The position numbers were made by a program, and so were the translations under genes. This document shows, in pieces, positions 6,544-7,721 of a DNA stretch of 7,721 nucleotides (position 1 is its first letter; every line of letters begins with the position of its first letter). The DNA lies in the NCBI GenBank assembly GCA_902490585.1, contig CABUEI010000068.1:1-7721 (forward strand). The letters are read 5' to 3'. Below the pieces are notes generated by a model that worked only from the letters and a program-made list of their open reading frames with translations, did no database searches and was not told where the DNA came from. This DNA comes from an uncultured Oscillospiraceae bacterium. Its GTDB lineage: Bacteria > Bacillota > Clostridia > Oscillospirales > Ruminococcaceae.

Positions 6544-6550
6544 ATATAGC
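6536..6550. promoter_or_regulatory. Perfect 15-base palindrome over the pyrE -10 box, candidate operator
   Basis: GCTATA-ATA-TATAGC is a perfect inverted repeat (6-base arms, 3-base centre) covering the -10 hexamer and the predicted transcription start. That is where a repressor would block RNA polymerase. It is AT-rich and partly imposed by the TATAAT box, so chance is possible. No repressor can be assigned; the neighbouring Rrf2 protein is one candidate. Confidence 0.4.
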
Positions 6551-6587
6551 GTTAAGTTTTGGAGTAACTGCCAAGAAGGAGAACAGT

Positions 6588-7106
6588 ATGACGTATAAAG
6601 AGAGTTTTATTAAATTCATGGTTGATAGCGGAGTTCTTACATTCGGCGAGTTCACACTCAAGAGTGGCAGAAAAGCTCCTTACTTCATAAACACAGGCAA
6701 CTACAAGACCGGTGCACAGCTTGCAAAGCTCGGTGAGTTCTATGCAGAGTGCATCCACGACAATGGCATTGAAGCCGATGTACTGTTCGGACCCGCCTAC
6801 AAGGGCATTCCCCTTTCGGTAAGTGCTTGTGTGGCACTGTTCAATAAGTTCGGTGTAGATGCAAGTTACTGCTTTGACAGAAAAGAAGTCAAGGATCACG
6901 GCGAAGGCGGTATGTTTGTAGGTAAACAGCTTGCTGACGGCGATAAGGTTGTAATAATCGAAGATGTAATGACCTCAGGTAAGGCGCTCAGAGAAGTTCT
7001 TCCGAAGCTCAAGGGTGCGGCTGATGTAAATATCACAGCTATGGTTATAACAGTTGACCGTATGGAAAAGGCTCTTAACAGTGATTTATCCCTTACTTTT
7101 CGATAA
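6588..7106 (+). CDS. pyrE: Orotate phosphoribosyltransferase, C-terminus lost and replaced at a chimeric junction
   Basis: PyrE joins orotate to PRPP to give orotidine 5'-phosphate in de novo pyrimidine synthesis. The visible part is typical: SGRKAPYFINTGNYKTG (26-42), LFGPAYKGIPL (66-76), the flexible catalytic loop CFDRKEVKDHGEGG (95-108) and the PRPP-binding motif VVIIEDVMTSGKA (121-133). Family similarity runs to about VDRMEKALNSDLS (156-168). The frame then enters foreign sequence, adds four residues (LTFR) and stops at 172. Complete enzymes of this type have about 215-225 residues, so roughly 50 are missing, including the last core strand and helix. The product is unlikely to be active if the junction is real. 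It has its own strong promoter, and AAGGAG at 6576-6581 lies 6 bases before the ATG. Confidence 0.93.
   Translation: MTYKESFIKFMVDSGVLTFGEFTLKSGRKAPYFINTGNYKTGAQLAKLGEFYAECIHDNGIEADVLFGPAYKGIPLSVSACVALFNKFGVDASYCFDRKEVKDHGEGGMFVGKQLADGDKVVIIEDVMTSGKALREVLPKLKGAADVNITAMVITVDRMEKALNSDLSLTFR
7084..7093. other. Breakpoint joining pyrE to an unrelated glycosyltransferase gene
   Basis: On the plus strand PyrE similarity ends at about 7090 (SDLS). On the minus strand glycosyltransferase similarity ends at about 7085 (GYRKVRDK, after which relatives continue with a His-Thr-Tyr-like segment). The two overlap within a few bases around TTTATCCC, which suggests a short microhomology. No direct repeat, inverted repeat, integrase or transposase is seen at the point. 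Confidence 0.65.
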
Positions 7107-7721
7107 CCATTTTCTGCGATTGCCAGACGTTCTTCCTCATGTGCCAGATAATATTCTGCTTTTTCACAAAGATCATTGATTCCGTCAAAGCATACCAGGT
7201 CTTCCCCCTCTTTAAAATAATATGGTATTTCCGCCTGATAATTTGTCATCAGAAAACCGCCTGCCCCAAGGACATCCCATACGCGGAGCGGAATACCGCT
7301 TTTAATATTTGGAATTGTGAAATTCAGGTTGATCTTTGACATATGAAAAACCTGTGGCAGCTCACTCCAGTAATCAACCGAACCACAGTACTGAATCCGC
7401 AGCATATCACTTACATCACTGTTACTGTACACATTGACATGATAACGTTTTGACAGTTCGATCAATGCACGTCTGCGCTCCACTTCCGCAATTTTAAATC
7501 CAAGTACGGTCGTCTGAAAGATCAGTCCAAGATCCGAAAACGACCCTTCTGATTTTTCCAGTTCAAAATATTCCTGAAGTTTTTCCAGTATATCCGTGGT
7601 CAGCATGGGTTCCACAATATTTGCGCCACTGATATTTAACTGTGCCTCGATCACTGCGTCAAAATACCATTTTGAGTCGGATGAGTGTGGGGGACTAGAA
7701 ATAATATTAAAAGAATTTCCT
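7085..7721 (-). CDS. Glycosyltransferase with CgeB-like C-terminal domain, truncated at both ends
   Basis: The minus-strand frame is open from the right edge (first whole codon 7718-7720) through GNSFNIISSPPHSSDSKWYF down to the junction, so the N-terminus lies outside the window; GTG at 7654 is not a true start. It resembles the glycosyltransferase group 1 domain of spore-maturation CgeB/YkvP-type proteins. Diagnostic parts are the segment from FHMSKINLNFTIPNIKSGIP through LRVWDVLGAGGFLMTNY, then EIPYYFKEGEDLVCFDGINDL and the helix YYLAHEEERLAIAENGYRKV. Such enzymes transfer sugars from nucleotide sugars, often for surface polysaccharides or glycoproteins. The frame runs on to 6896, but only as the antisense of pyrE, so the real C-terminus (probably a few tens of residues) is lost. 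Leucine codons are mainly CTG (12 of 20, counted by hand), against 2 of 13 in pyrE, which suggests a different source. Confidence 0.75.

Noticed and set aside
6551..6568. GTTA...TAAC inverted repeat in the pyrE leader as a possible attenuator
   Set aside because: The stem is only 4 pairs, there is no terminator alternative or T-run, and the leader is too short for a PyrR-type attenuator.
6896..7084. Left-hand continuation of the minus-strand glycosyltransferase frame
   Set aside because: This part is the antisense of the conserved PyrE coding sequence. Glycosyltransferase similarity ends at the junction, so it is not part of the original protein.
7139..7339. Short plus-strand open frame of 66 codons
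   Set aside because: It is antisense to the clearly conserved glycosyltransferase, has no ribosome binding site and resembles nothing known.

Overview
This 7.7 kb window looks like a chromosomal housekeeping region from a low-to-moderate GC member of the Clostridia. An Oscillospiraceae/Ruminococcus-like gut anaerobe is my inference from gene order, protein character and codon use; the sequence does not prove it. Positions 1 to about 7084 read as one densely packed plus-strand block. The order is rsmD (5' end cut by the window), coaD, a small coiled-coil protein of unknown function, a YigZ/IMPACT family protein, a dGTPase-like HD hydrolase (dgt), DNA primase (dnaG), the primary sigma factor (rpoD), an Rrf2-family regulator and pyrE.

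From rsmD to yigZ the gaps are 3, 48 and 12 bases, so these four genes are probably co-transcribed. The 117-base gap between yigZ and the chosen dgt start is the first real break. It holds a weak AT-rich terminator-like repeat and a clear 32-base stem-loop. dgt, dnaG, rpoD and the Rrf2 gene follow with gaps of 21, 28 and 13 bases. This is a clostridial form of the macromolecular-synthesis operon (primase plus main sigma factor), with a dNTP hydrolase in front and a possible Fe-S regulator behind. pyrE has its own promoter: perfect -35 and -10 hexamers, a 17-base spacer and an extended -10. It is overprinted on the last codons of the Rrf2 gene, and a perfect 15-base palindrome covers its -10 box.

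The most striking feature is at about 7084-7093. There pyrE loses its C-terminal quarter and runs straight into the 3' part of a minus-strand glycosyltransferase gene (CgeB-like) that fills the window to its right edge. That gene uses leucine codons differently from pyrE and is itself cut at the same point. No transposase, integrase, att site or terminal repeat is visible. An assembly misjoin between two genomes, or a recent illegitimate recombination, explains it best.

I found no RNA genes, CRISPR arrays, insertion sequences or toxin/defence systems. I see no convincing new multi-gene system. The points worth following are the junction, the overprinted promoter with its palindrome, the dgt leader hairpin, and the uncharacterised coiled-coil gene.
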